A stretch of DNA of 64,000 nt, from the NCBI RefSeq assembly GCF_004339525.1, contig NZ_SMGE01000001.1, positions 5,332,001-5,396,000 on the forward strand. The letters run 5' to 3'. Positions within the stretch are counted from its first letter, which is position 1, and each line of letters starts with the position of its first letter. Below the pieces are notes generated by a model. That model was not told where the DNA came from. It saw only the letters and a list, made by a program, of their open reading frames with translations, and made no database searches. This DNA comes from Flavobacterium sp. 90. Lineage in GTDB: Bacteria; Bacteroidota; Bacteroidia; Flavobacteriales; Flavobacteriaceae. The translations under genes were made by a program, and so were the position numbers. Below, piece after piece: positions 18,184-27,027 of the stretch.

Positions 18184-19161
18184 TTAGACAATATCTTCTT
18201 CAAAACTAAGGCAATAGTCAACTAGAGTTTTTGAATTATAAGTGCTAAAAAAATCTGTAGATATAATATAATTCATAATTCTTTTTCTTTCAAAGAGTAA
18301 CCGATTATCAATTTCATCATTTTTGAAGAAGACATTTTTACTAAAACTTACCAAATTATAAGGAATGAATATTGTGTGGACGGGATTTAATCTGTGAAAC
18401 TTAAAATAATTATTATATCTGCTGGTTTCTCCTAGTTTTTTATACCATTCTTTCCCACAAGCACATTGCGCCAACACAGATAGTACATTAGGGACATTAT
18501 CATTGAAAGGAATCCATCCTACTAAATCTAATCCTTTTTCCTGTGTTCCTTTTGCAGATATTTCATCAAATGCATCGTTATCAATAGTAACTTTCATATC
18601 ATTTGCCAAAGCTTTGATTTTCTCAACAGCGGTACCGCGATAAGAGGTATTCTTTCCAAAAGACTTTACTATAGCATGTTTTGGCAGAAAGTTAATTAAG
18701 ACTTCTTTACATAGATTTTCAAACTCCGTAGTTAAATCAGACTGTAATTCAGAAAAAATATTTAATGAAGATGCAGTTAACAAATACAAATATATTTTGT
18801 TTCTATCGGAAATTACATCATTATTTTTTAATTTAATTTTATTGACTCCTTCAATTTCAAAGGGGTAATCATCTCCAAATAGTTGAGATCTTTCTAATAT
18901 AAGCCGATATACATCATCAATAAAACTTTCATCTTCATCATTTGCTTCTGATTGATCAGCGTCTGATAATTTTTGTTTAATAATACCTTCATCTTTTAAT
19001 CTATCCAATATATCTGTACTTGAAATATAATTCTGATTAGAAATTAAACTTACTAATTCAACGTAATCTGCATAAAGATAAGTAAGATTTCTTGTAGGAG
19101 GTGTTCCTAATTCCAAAGTGAATTTGGCAAAGAAACTGGTGATTTTAGTATCAAATGTCAT
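18184..19161 (-). CDS. Probable PD-(D/E)XK-type nuclease linked to dnd
   Basis: This 325-residue protein has a mainly helical N-terminal half and a C-terminal domain with the order E (FENLCKEV), D (GLDLVGW near residue 209) and AQCACGKEW (near 230). This is the layout of PD-(D/E)XK enzymes in which the usual ExK is replaced by a Q-containing strand. The gene overlaps the ParB-like gene by 11 bases, so the two products are probably made together as partners. In this operon it is the best candidate for the enzyme that cuts DNA lacking phosphorothioate marks, or cuts marked foreign DNA. The catalytic assignment is by eye. Confidence 0.6.
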   Translation of the reverse strand: MTFDTKITSFFAKFTLELGTPPTRNLTYLYADYVELVSLISNQNYISSTDILDRLKDEGIIKQKLSDADQSEANDEDESFIDDVYRLILERSQLFGDDYPFEIEGVNKIKLKNNDVISDRNKIYLYLLTASSLNIFSELQSDLTTEFENLCKEVLINFLPKHAIVKSFGKNTSYRGTAVEKIKALANDMKVTIDNDAFDEISAKGTQEKGLDLVGWIPFNDNVPNVLSVLAQCACGKEWYKKLGETSRYNNYFKFHRLNPVHTIFIPYNLVSFSKNVFFKNDEIDNRLLFERKRIMNYIISTDFFSTYNSKTLVDYCLSFEEDIV

Positions 19162-20257
19162 CTTCGTCTTCCTCTTTTTCTTGTAATGAACGATTGATTT
19201 TTACTGCTAAAGACCTGATCTCTTTAAGTTGCTCTGAAACAATGGCATGTCGTACGTTTACTTTTACAACTAACCTGTCAGAATTTTGCAATTGACTTAA
19301 GGCAGAGTTTAAATAATTATAAAATTGAGAATCTGCTTCATCAGTTAGGTCTATAGCTAAATCTAAAGAGTAACCTTTTTCTATGAATGCAGCTCTAGCT
19401 TCATTGTGACTAAGGACTTTATTTAATGCATTTAAATGGAAACTATCACCTATTAATCTTGTTCTTCCTTCAGAGTTTTTTTCAAAAAGCCATCTTGTCC
19501 AGTTTTCTAGATGTTCATCGTTTATAGTTATTTCATCTATATCATCAATATTTTTAACATCTAAGCCTAGATAATTAGCTATATGGGGTTTGTTTAAGCT
19601 ATCCGCAATATAATTGAAATAAAACGTTGTGTCATCAAGCCCTGGTATTCTGTAAAAAGCATCATCTTCTATTTTGTAAAAGATTTGATATCCAATAAGT
19701 ATTCTTTTTACATAATCTTTTCTACTTCCTATGCTTTTTGCTAATTCTCTTGAAGCAGCATTTAGATCTAGACTGCTGTATTGATCTTTCCATAAACCGA
19801 ATAAATATCTTGCTTTTTCTAATAATTTCCACTCTTTAATCCCAGTAATATGTCTATATCCTAGATAATTGTGGATGTTTTCTTCTGCATCAAAAATGAG
19901 ACAAGGAATTTCTTTAGGGAAGTATTGAGCTTCTGTTGTAGCTTGTTGAATTTTGCTTTTTTGAACAGAAACTAAATCTGGATAATTCAATAATTTAACA
20001 GCTGAAAGACGTCTGTTTCCTTCTATTACTCTATATATGCCTTCTTTTTCTTGAATTACAAGAAGTTGTTCACCAGGAAAAAAATCATTTTTACCTATCG
20101 CTAACATTAATTCAATTAATGAAGCATCTAAAAGCATGTATTCTAGAATGTCTTTTTCTTTAGCTCCCTGAAGAGATTTTGGTAAGCGAGGATTTTGATC
20201 ATCTAGAAATAATTTATCTAATGGAATAATCTCAAACTTTGGATTATTATGACTCAT
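19151..20257 (-). CDS. ParB/Srx-fold protein of the dnd operon
   Basis: This 368-residue protein has an N-terminal ParB-like domain (about 8-120): IPLDKLFLDDQNPR, then EGNRRLSAVKLL (79-90), which corresponds to the nucleotide-binding GxRR motif of ParB. A central helix-turn-helix-like stretch (about 165-190, SRELAKSIGSRKDYVKRIL) and an acidic C-terminal tail follow. DUF262 proteins such as the phosphorothioate-sensing SspE have a related fold with a DGQQR motif. DndB, the usual regulator here, has DGQHR, so this protein takes DndB's place but is not DndB by sequence. A sensor or gate for the adjacent nuclease is inferred. Confidence 0.75.
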   Translation of the reverse strand: MSHNNPKFEIIPLDKLFLDDQNPRLPKSLQGAKEKDILEYMLLDASLIELMLAIGKNDFFPGEQLLVIQEKEGIYRVIEGNRRLSAVKLLNYPDLVSVQKSKIQQATTEAQYFPKEIPCLIFDAEENIHNYLGYRHITGIKEWKLLEKARYLFGLWKDQYSSLDLNAASRELAKSIGSRKDYVKRILIGYQIFYKIEDDAFYRIPGLDDTTFYFNYIADSLNKPHIANYLGLDVKNIDDIDEITINDEHLENWTRWLFEKNSEGRTRLIGDSFHLNALNKVLSHNEARAAFIEKGYSLDLAIDLTDEADSQFYNYLNSALSQLQNSDRLVVKVNVRHAIVSEQLKEIRSLAVKINRSLQEKEEDEDDI

Positions 20258-20290
20258 AGTTATTCTTTTGAGAGTAAATATAATTTGAAT

Positions 20291-20683
20291 TTAAAGAAAA
20301 TGAATGTTTTTTGAAATTTTTTCTGTCAAAAAATCGAAACCATCAATATTGGAACGATTATTAACTTCATCATTTAAAAGTTGCAATCCGTTATCTACAT
20401 GCATTTTTATATATCGCCCAATATCTTTATCTGTTTTATATAAGCCATAATGCACGCAAAGTAGACCAAGATAAATATCATAATAATCCCCAAAAAGAAC
20501 TGATTTAGAATATTCTTTCCCTCCAGCATCTTTGATGTCGTTTAAATTTAATTTTTTATCTTGAGACAAAGAATAAGTATAGGCAATTCTTGCAATTACA
20601 TTTTCAGTTCCTAAACCTAGCTTACGAGTTAACAAGGCTACCACTTCTTTATTTTCTTTACTGGTTTTAATTTGCGTAAACAT
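20291..20683 (-). CDS. dndE: DNA sulfur modification protein DndE
   Basis: This 130-residue protein fits DndE in size and pattern: an N-terminal TSKENKEVVALLTRKLGLG and IARIAYTYSL helix, a central GKEYSKSVLFGDYYDIYLGLL and a final H-x-D-x-GLQLL segment. DndE binds nicked DNA and is part of the DndCDE complex that inserts sulfur into the DNA backbone. Its start overlaps the dndD stop by 17 bases, the normal dndC-dndD-dndE order. The next gene, ParB-like, follows after 33 bp. Confidence 0.88.
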   Translation of the reverse strand: MFTQIKTSKENKEVVALLTRKLGLGTENVIARIAYTYSLSQDKKLNLNDIKDAGGKEYSKSVLFGDYYDIYLGLLCVHYGLYKTDKDIGRYIKMHVDNGLQLLNDEVNNRSNIDGFDFLTEKISKNIHFL

Positions 20684-22763
20684 CTTGCTCTTGTTTTAAG
20701 TGTGTAAATAATTGGTCAACAGCATATGGCTTAAAGCTAGAACCATTGTTATGATTTTCGATAACAAAAACCTTATTCACGTTTGGTTTTAAATAATCAT
20801 ATTCCAATTCTGATAATTCTTTTTCTAATAATGGAAATAGTACTACTTGCTCTGAAATAGCCGGATAAAATTCTTTGATAATATTTTTAGAATGATATTT
20901 ATCAAACTTCTGTAATGGACTATCAATAAATACTGGGAATTTGATTCCGGATTCATCCACCAAGGCTTTTAATAAAGCTGTAGCGTATAGTTGTTGTTCT
21001 CCTTTAGATAAAGAGTCTTTATCTATTATTTCATTGTTTTTGTCCAACAAATCAATATCCATAACATCATCAACTACATTTACCCGAACATTGTAAATAA
21101 AGTCATTTTTGTGCATAATTTTTTTAAGACCAAGCATAATAGATTTTTGCAATGAATACTTTTTGTCTTCTTTAATTTTCTGAATAATTGTATTAATTTT
21201 TGCAAGTAGTTTTTCTGTTACTTCAAATTTCTTTTGATCTGTTTCAATTAATTTAAAATTCTTTTCGTACTCTGATAATACTTTTCTTGTTGAAGTTAAT
21301 CTAGTATTTAAACTGTCATATTCTTCAATCAATTTTCCTTTATTAAGAGTTAAAACATTGATCTTATCTTCTGATTCTTTTTTTTCTTCACGTAATTTTT
21401 TCGCTAGAGGATTGTCTTTTCGAGCTTCTGCCTGTTTAATTTGTTGATAAATTCTAGAAAGGTAAATTCTATTATTTTTCTCTTCCTGTACAACAGAACT
21501 AAATTGGCTTGAAAAAGCGCCTTTGATATTATTTAAAACGGCCTCAAAATTTCTAAATTGTTCCGTTGTATAATCTAATAGTATTTTACCTGTACTAGAT
21601 TGTTTTATTATTTTTTTCTCTGAAATAGTCTGTTTAAGTGCTTCTTCAACTTTAGATTTAGCTTTACTATCCAAATTTAAAGCTTCTAATTTTTTTAATA
21701 AAACAGTTGAAAATGAATTTAATTCTTCAACTAAAGCTACTTTGTCTAGTGAATTATTGTTGGCATTTTGTTCAAAATCTAATTGCTCTTTAAGCTGTAC
21801 TAATTTCTTACCTGCTATTACTAACGGAGCAATATCCATTAGTTTTTTCAGTTTGTTTTTAATCTCGATTGATTCTTGTTTTAAAATATCTCTTTCAGAC
21901 TTCATTTTTTGAAGTTCTTCCAGGGTAATACCATTTCCTTCACGAATTAACTTTTCTTGTATATTATCGCTGTTTAATCTGTGATTTGCAATTTCACGGT
22001 CAATATTATTTCTCTTTTCTTGATTGAAATCAATTAATTCAGTTAGTTCAGCTTCTGTATCAGTCAGTTCAAATAGTTTAGTTTGTTCTACTTGTGACGC
22101 ACCATTTCTGCGAAGTTTGGTTAGTAAAGTTTCCAGATTCTTCTTTAGATCTTCATATTTTTTAATTCCTAAAACTTCGGAATATGCTTTACTTAAATTC
22201 TTTAATTCGGCTTTTGATTTTGCTTCTGCTAATGATACTATTTTCTCAGCGTCAAAAAAGAAGAATTTAGCAATTTCGCGAGGTAATATAAAATCATTTA
22301 TAAAGACTTCAAAACCAACCTCTTTTGTTAATTCATTCTCTAGGCCGTCAATCTTAATACTTAAATCTTCAATATCAGTTTTTAAATTATATGATCTTTT
22401 TATTACAACTGATTTACAAGGGATAGAAGGAATTAAAATGTCTTTCAATTCTATCTCAACAGAAAATACGGGATTAATTTTTCCGCTATTCTCATAATCT
22501 GTTTTAACTTCTCTATTTAAAAGTGATTTGATAAACTTTTCATAACCACCTGCATTTTTGATATCTTTCTTATATTTATCTTCAACCTCGCTCATCATTT
22601 TTCCGTAAAAAACCCAAATAAGAGAGGTCAAAAAAGTGGTCTTACCAAAGCCATTCTTACCAGCAATGATACTAATGTTTTTAGAAGCGTTTGGAGCAAA
22701 AAGTATTTCATTTTCTCCTTTATAAATTCTGAAGTTCTGGAATTTTATTTTATTTATTTTCAT
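20667..22763 (-). CDS. dndD: DNA sulfur modification ATPase DndD
   Basis: This 698-residue SMC-like ATPase has Walker A AGKNGFGKTTF (34-44), two coiled-coil arms, the ABC signature SKGEQQLYATALLKAL near 588 and Walker B VFIDSPLQKFDKYH near 609, which is the characteristic DndD ending. It provides energy, and possibly DNA nicking or structural change, for phosphorothioation. The start overlaps the dndC stop by four bases. A second ATPase of similar layout is coded at 11905-14100 in the facing cassette. Confidence 0.92.
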   Translation of the reverse strand: MKINKIKFQNFRIYKGENEILFAPNASKNISIIAGKNGFGKTTFLTSLIWVFYGKMMSEVEDKYKKDIKNAGGYEKFIKSLLNREVKTDYENSGKINPVFSVEIELKDILIPSIPCKSVVIKRSYNLKTDIEDLSIKIDGLENELTKEVGFEVFINDFILPREIAKFFFFDAEKIVSLAEAKSKAELKNLSKAYSEVLGIKKYEDLKKNLETLLTKLRRNGASQVEQTKLFELTDTEAELTELIDFNQEKRNNIDREIANHRLNSDNIQEKLIREGNGITLEELQKMKSERDILKQESIEIKNKLKKLMDIAPLVIAGKKLVQLKEQLDFEQNANNNSLDKVALVEELNSFSTVLLKKLEALNLDSKAKSKVEEALKQTISEKKIIKQSSTGKILLDYTTEQFRNFEAVLNNIKGAFSSQFSSVVQEEKNNRIYLSRIYQQIKQAEARKDNPLAKKLREEKKESEDKINVLTLNKGKLIEEYDSLNTRLTSTRKVLSEYEKNFKLIETDQKKFEVTEKLLAKINTIIQKIKEDKKYSLQKSIMLGLKKIMHKNDFIYNVRVNVVDDVMDIDLLDKNNEIIDKDSLSKGEQQLYATALLKALVDESGIKFPVFIDSPLQKFDKYHSKNIIKEFYPAISEQVVLFPLLEKELSELEYDYLKPNVNKVFVIENHNNGSSFKPYAVDQLFTHLKQEQDVYAN

Positions 22764-24124
22764 AGTCCATTCTCATTTACAAAACTTTCAATCCTTTTTT
22801 CAACATCATTGTGAAGACCATACTTACTAATCATTAATGTTTTGGTTTCTTGCAAGGCAATTAAGTTATCAATTAGATGATAATATCCAGGCTCTTCTTC
22901 GCATACTTCACGCAAGATTCTACGTTCAGTGTCATCAAGAGATTTAATATTGTTTGTGCTTATTTCTTTATTGTAAATTTCTTTATATAAATCACCGACG
23001 GTATGATCAAAATATCCATCTCTATTCCAAGTTACTTGTATTGCAATAAGCTCTTGGTTATTAATTAATGTTACATGTGGTCTCTCTACTTGAATTTCCT
23101 TTTGAACTAATAATAAGTCTTTTAAAATTCGGTATCTATATTCCCAAGTATATGTGCCATTATTTGTTCCATCTTCTCGAACAGCAGTTTGATTATTTCT
23201 TCTTACATCCATTCTGTTTTCAGAAATGTTTCTACCTTCGACTAATCTATTTCTAAAAGCGAGTAAAGGCTCCATCCAGTTTTGACCATTATCAACCAAC
23301 GCAGTCATAGATTTGTCATTTTTAACAACTGTACATGTCCAGCATCCAAATCTGCTTTGACCGCATGAGCTGTGCTCTTTATTTACTACTACCGTTGGAC
23401 ATTCGTAATCATCAGCGCTAGCATCAGCATATATTTTAAATAAGATTGAATTATCAAATCCCCAAGGTGAAGGGACGGCATTAATTATATACCATACTTC
23501 TTCGAGCATTAAATCTCTGATAGGTGGGTAGACGTATGTGTTAGCAGTACTGTTATGCTTTGATAATCTATTACCTGTAACTTCATGTTTTTTCATTGAG
23601 CGCTCTCGGGCAGCACTTTCTTCATAGCGAGTCCCAAGTAAAACTATTGCTTCTCCTTTTTCATCTATTTGTTCCAAAAGAAAACTTGATGTAGGTCTTA
23701 TTTTAAGTTTATCTGTGCACCATCTGAAGGCATTATTGGGAACAGGATATCCTTTGCCTATGACATTTATCCAGAAAGTTTCTTCTAATTTTGGTACTGT
23801 TTTCTTTACAAATATTGGTAAGTTTTGATTTCTAGCTTCTTCGCTGATTTTTGACAGAACATCATCAACATAATTAGAGATGATTGGATTTTCCACCATT
23901 GTATCGTTGCAAACAACATAAACTGGTCTTTTTAATTGAAATGGAAAAGGAAGATTTTCCCGGATTCTAAGTAAGGCAATCCAAACAAGCGTAAGTAAAA
24001 CTGTTGAATCTTTTCCTCCACTAAAACCAATAATCCAAGGCCTATCTGATTGATCTGCATATGCATACTGATCAATTATTTCATCTATTACAGCCTCAAT
24101 TCTTTTACTTTTTATAGGAGTCAT
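22760..24124 (-). CDS. dndC: DNA phosphorothioation protein DndC
   Basis: This 454-residue protein belongs to the PAPS reductase/ATP pyrophosphatase family. It has the PP-loop SGGKDST (35-41) and a Cys cluster SSCGQSRFGCWTC near 252-266 that would hold the iron-sulfur centre, followed by the usual RYRILKDLLL region. DndC activates the DNA backbone and transfers sulfur supplied by a cysteine desulfurase. No dndA is in the window, so a housekeeping IscS/SufS is assumed to supply sulfur. The gene opens the eight-gene leftward operon; a TAAATTTG -7 box lies 55 bp upstream. Confidence 0.93.
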   Translation of the reverse strand: MTPIKSKRIEAVIDEIIDQYAYADQSDRPWIIGFSGGKDSTVLLTLVWIALLRIRENLPFPFQLKRPVYVVCNDTMVENPIISNYVDDVLSKISEEARNQNLPIFVKKTVPKLEETFWINVIGKGYPVPNNAFRWCTDKLKIRPTSSFLLEQIDEKGEAIVLLGTRYEESAARERSMKKHEVTGNRLSKHNSTANTYVYPPIRDLMLEEVWYIINAVPSPWGFDNSILFKIYADASADDYECPTVVVNKEHSSCGQSRFGCWTCTVVKNDKSMTALVDNGQNWMEPLLAFRNRLVEGRNISENRMDVRRNNQTAVREDGTNNGTYTWEYRYRILKDLLLVQKEIQVERPHVTLINNQELIAIQVTWNRDGYFDHTVGDLYKEIYNKEISTNNIKSLDDTERRILREVCEEEPGYYHLIDNLIALQETKTLMISKYGLHNDVEKRIESFVNENGL

Positions 24125-24178
24125 CTTTATATTTTAGTTGTCTTTTAAAATTAAAAAATTTTAAAGTATGATTGTGTG

Positions 24179-24186
24179 CAAATTTA
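24179..24186 (-). promoter_or_regulatory. Predicted -7 element of the dnd operon
   Basis: The minus strand reads TAAATTTG, an exact match to the Bacteroidota -7 box TAnnTTTG, 55 bp before the dndC start. A correctly spaced -33 TTTG is not evident, so the promoter may be weak or helped by an activator. Confidence 0.4.
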
Positions 24187-24672
24187 GGCTTAATATAAAC
24201 AATTTTACCCTATTGCTTTGTTTTTATTTACATTCAAAAACCATTGTAATTTCTCACTTTTATTAACTTTCTAAATTTCTGAATGTTAAAAACTTATTGG
24301 TGTAAAATAGAAAAGAGTTGCTTTGAGTTGTCTTTCAAAATAGGTATCGTGTGAATTAGTGTTTTAGAAACTTATCTGTAAAACGGTTAAAAAACGGAAA
24401 AAACTTTTATTTAATCTATGTTAAATATTATAGTCTAAAAAAACTTATAATCACATCCACTATAATAGATATTTACAAATTGTCCATTCTCGATTATTTA
24501 ACTTTAATTAATTTCAATAATTTTATTTAAGTTATCAATATTAGCATCTTTTTTGTTTTAATGAAACTAAAAACGGGTATTTATACTTGACTCAATTTTT
24601 TATTAAAGTTTTAATTTGCCTTTTAAAATCTACAATTATTACAAACCGTAAAATAGAATAAAATCTATTGTT

Positions 24673-24680
24673 TATGTTTG
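24673..24680 (+). promoter_or_regulatory. Predicted -7 element for the gene at 24732
   Basis: TATGTTTG matches TAnnTTTG exactly and lies 51 bp before the start codon. No -33 TTTG is seen at the expected 19-21 bp distance. Confidence 0.4.
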
Positions 24681-24731
24681 ATTTTTAAATAATATAAAGC
24701 CATTTATGGCATTTATAAATAAATTAAAAAA

Positions 24732-25772
24732 ATGAAGAATTTATTCGTGCATGTAGATGCTAAAGAAAAATTAAACGAAGACTTTTTACTTTTAGATGAG
24801 TTTAAAGGACTAAATCCTGCAAAGAAATTAATAGAGGAAATTGCAGCAGAATTTGAAGATAAAGATGGGAATTTTATTCAACAATTTCAAACGTCAGGTT
24901 TTGATGCTAGAATGTGGGAATTATTTTTATTTAAGTTTTTTAAAACTAATGATTTTAAAATATTAAATGATGTAGACCGTCCTGATTTTCATTTAGTAAA
25001 GGATGGGTTTGAATTTTTTGTTGAAGCAAGTATTTCAAATGAAAAAAAAGATGATGTTTACACTAAAGAATTTATAGAAGAGGCTTTGGATAAAAATGAT
25101 ATTCAAATTCAAAATGAATTGATAGACTATTATGTTATCAGAATGGGGAGCGTCCTTTTTTCAAAATTAAATAAAAAGTATTGGGAGCTACAATGGGTTA
25201 AGGGAAAATCTTTAGTTTTTGCGATTAGTCCATTCCACAACTATCTTGCTAAATTTCTGCCTCACTCAAAAATCATAGAATATTTATATGGGTTTAAGCA
25301 TAATACTGAAATTACAGAAAAAGGGTTGGAGTTAAAAAATGTAGAAGCTGTAGAAGAACATAAACACGGTGTTAAAGAAATTCCATCCAACTTCTTTTCT
25401 CAAGAAAATGTTGAAAATATTAGTGCTGTCATTTTTACAAATAATAGCGATTTACACAAATTCAATAGAATTGGTCAGGAATTAGAATTATCTACGGAAA
25501 AAATTATAATGGTACGTTCAGGATTAGCATATAATCCAGATCCAAATTCAACTCATACAGAGTTTACGCATAATATTATTCCTGGGAAAGTTCAAGAAGA
25601 TTGGAATGAAAGTGTAACAATGTTTCATAATCCAAATGCTATTAATCCGATCGATCCTAATATATTTCCTAACATTCATCATGTTTGGTTAAATTCAGAA
25701 GGCAAATTAGATGGGATTACACCTAATTTTTTTGTTTATAATTCAATTACAGGTACTATGCTAATGGAATAA
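24732..25772 (+). CDS. Hypothetical protein with nuclease-like motif
   Basis: This 346-residue protein is not assigned to a named family. Residues 59-100 contain ARMWELFLFKFF (Glu63), RPDFHLV (Asp85) and FFVEAS (Glu98), an E...PD...ExS order that resembles PD-(D/E)XK nucleases in which the final Lys is replaced. The C-terminal part has several His and Asn-rich motifs (PNIHHVWLNSEGK) without known meaning. It stands alone between the dnd operon and other orphan genes and has its own -7 box. It may be an accessory effector of the island. Confidence 0.6.
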   Translation: MKNLFVHVDAKEKLNEDFLLLDEFKGLNPAKKLIEEIAAEFEDKDGNFIQQFQTSGFDARMWELFLFKFFKTNDFKILNDVDRPDFHLVKDGFEFFVEASISNEKKDDVYTKEFIEEALDKNDIQIQNELIDYYVIRMGSVLFSKLNKKYWELQWVKGKSLVFAISPFHNYLAKFLPHSKIIEYLYGFKHNTEITEKGLELKNVEAVEEHKHGVKEIPSNFFSQENVENISAVIFTNNSDLHKFNRIGQELELSTEKIIMVRSGLAYNPDPNSTHTEFTHNIIPGKVQEDWNESVTMFHNPNAINPIDPNIFPNIHHVWLNSEGKLDGITPNFFVYNSITGTMLME

Positions 25773-25920
25773 AAAAGGTATGTAACCATTGACAATTTAG
25801 AAACTTACTGTTTTTATAGTATTTCATTAGGTTTAAAATAGTAGTCAAAATAATTTGCAGTCTGTTAGGTTAGTATCAGTGCATTAGGAATATAAAAGTA
25901 TCAATAACTATATTAAAATA

Positions 25921-26370
25921 ATGACAAAAACTATTTTAGCCGTTTGGCAATCAGAAGACAAGGGAAAATCAGAAACGTTGAGAGAATTTGCGACTTTATT
26001 ATTAGCAACTTATCCTACGCATAGAATCATATTTCCAATTACAGGGATTATTCCCTCTGCAGGTGATTTTAGATTAGTAGTAGAAATAAATGGGCAAATT
26101 ATAGCGGTTGAAACGCAGGGTGACCCAAAAACAGATTTAGAAAAAAGACTATTTGATTTAGCAGATAATTTCAATTGTGAATTGATACTTTGTGCTACAA
26201 GAACAAGAGGGGAAACGGTTTGGGCAGTAAATGAAGTAGTTAATAGAAGGGGATTTGAGCCTATTTGGACTTCAACGTATGAAATCAGAAATAATTCTAA
26301 CTATACATTGGTAAACAGACTAAAAGCAAGTCATATTTTAGATTTGTTACAAACACTTAATATTATATAA
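25921..26370 (+). CDS. Small P-loop NTPase-like protein
   Basis: This 149-residue protein opens with a strand and WQSEDKGKSETLREFA, where DKGKSET looks like a shortened Walker A loop, followed by a helix. A second strand IIAVETQGDP and a third ELILCATRTRGETV fit a small P-loop fold with a nucleotide-handling site. No exact family is named. It stands alone, 148 bp after the previous gene. A kinase or regulatory role in defence is possible but not shown. Confidence 0.6.
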   Translation: MTKTILAVWQSEDKGKSETLREFATLLLATYPTHRIIFPITGIIPSAGDFRLVVEINGQIIAVETQGDPKTDLEKRLFDLADNFNCELILCATRTRGETVWAVNEVVNRRGFEPIWTSTYEIRNNSNYTLVNRLKASHILDLLQTLNII

Positions 26371-26543
26371 TAAATGTGTTAATACGTTTACCATTTCATT
26401 TGCAAATTCAGTAGATTTAAAGAGTATAAATCGTATGAAGTTGTTATTAAAATTGGAAAAATATCTTCTTTTAAAAGTTAATAAGATTGGATATAGAGTA
26501 GACAAAAAAAATAGAAAAAAGATAATCTTTTAATAAATAAAAA

Positions 26544-26876
26544 ATGGCAGGAGAAAAGTTTGATTTAACAAACGACAGTAACATTTTAGGAATAAACTCT
26601 CCAAAAGCATCTGTTGGAGGTCCGTACAAAGTTGTGTATAAGAACATCGATGAAAGATGGGTAATTGTGGCTATGAACTGGAATAAGGAACCTTGCCTAG
26701 GAATAAGGTGGTTTTGGGGAGGAGGCGGAAATCCATTTTCGAGTGCCAACCCAATCTGGCTTGTTATACCGAACTCACTTTCTAATTCTATCTTAAATGG
26801 GTTACCTTTAGACTTTAAATTTTATTCCAAGATAGTAGATTTCTTAGCGGGGAAAATTTCAGGAAACAAAATATAA
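26544..26876 (+). CDS. Hypothetical protein, 110 aa
   Basis: This short protein has a Trp- and Gly-rich middle (WFWGGGGNPFSS) and a hydrophobic C-terminal third. It has no signal peptide and no family I recognise. The start is preceded by an A-rich stretch and the gene is separated by about 150 bp on each side, so it is probably an independent unit. Confidence 0.5.
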   Translation: MAGEKFDLTNDSNILGINSPKASVGGPYKVVYKNIDERWVIVAMNWNKEPCLGIRWFWGGGGNPFSSANPIWLVIPNSLSNSILNGLPLDFKFYSKIVDFLAGKISGNKI

Positions 26877-27027
26877 AAACGGTTAATAGAATACATTTCA
26901 GTCTACGAGGTTTTTAGTAGAAACATCTTTTTAATTACCATTTTCACTTAGTCACACATACTAGTTTCAAAATTTTATAGATTACTGAAACTTAAGCGAT
27001 AATTTTAAATATAACCACGAATAATTA

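Larger units (their letters stand above)
24125..24731. other. Divergent AT-rich intergenic region
   Basis: This 607-bp gap separates dndC from the rightward gene at 24732. It is very AT-rich, has no open reading frame worth calling and no strong hairpin. Each end has a -7-like box: TAAATTTG for dndC (minus strand, 24186-24179) and TATGTTTG (plus strand, 24673-24680). The middle part shows nothing I can assign. Confidence 0.6.

Noticed and set aside
19151..20257. Naming the ParB-like protein DndB
   Set aside because: DndB carries a DGQHR motif and lies upstream of dndC as a rule. This protein has EGNRRLSA and lies after dndE, so only the broader ParB/Srx fold is claimed.
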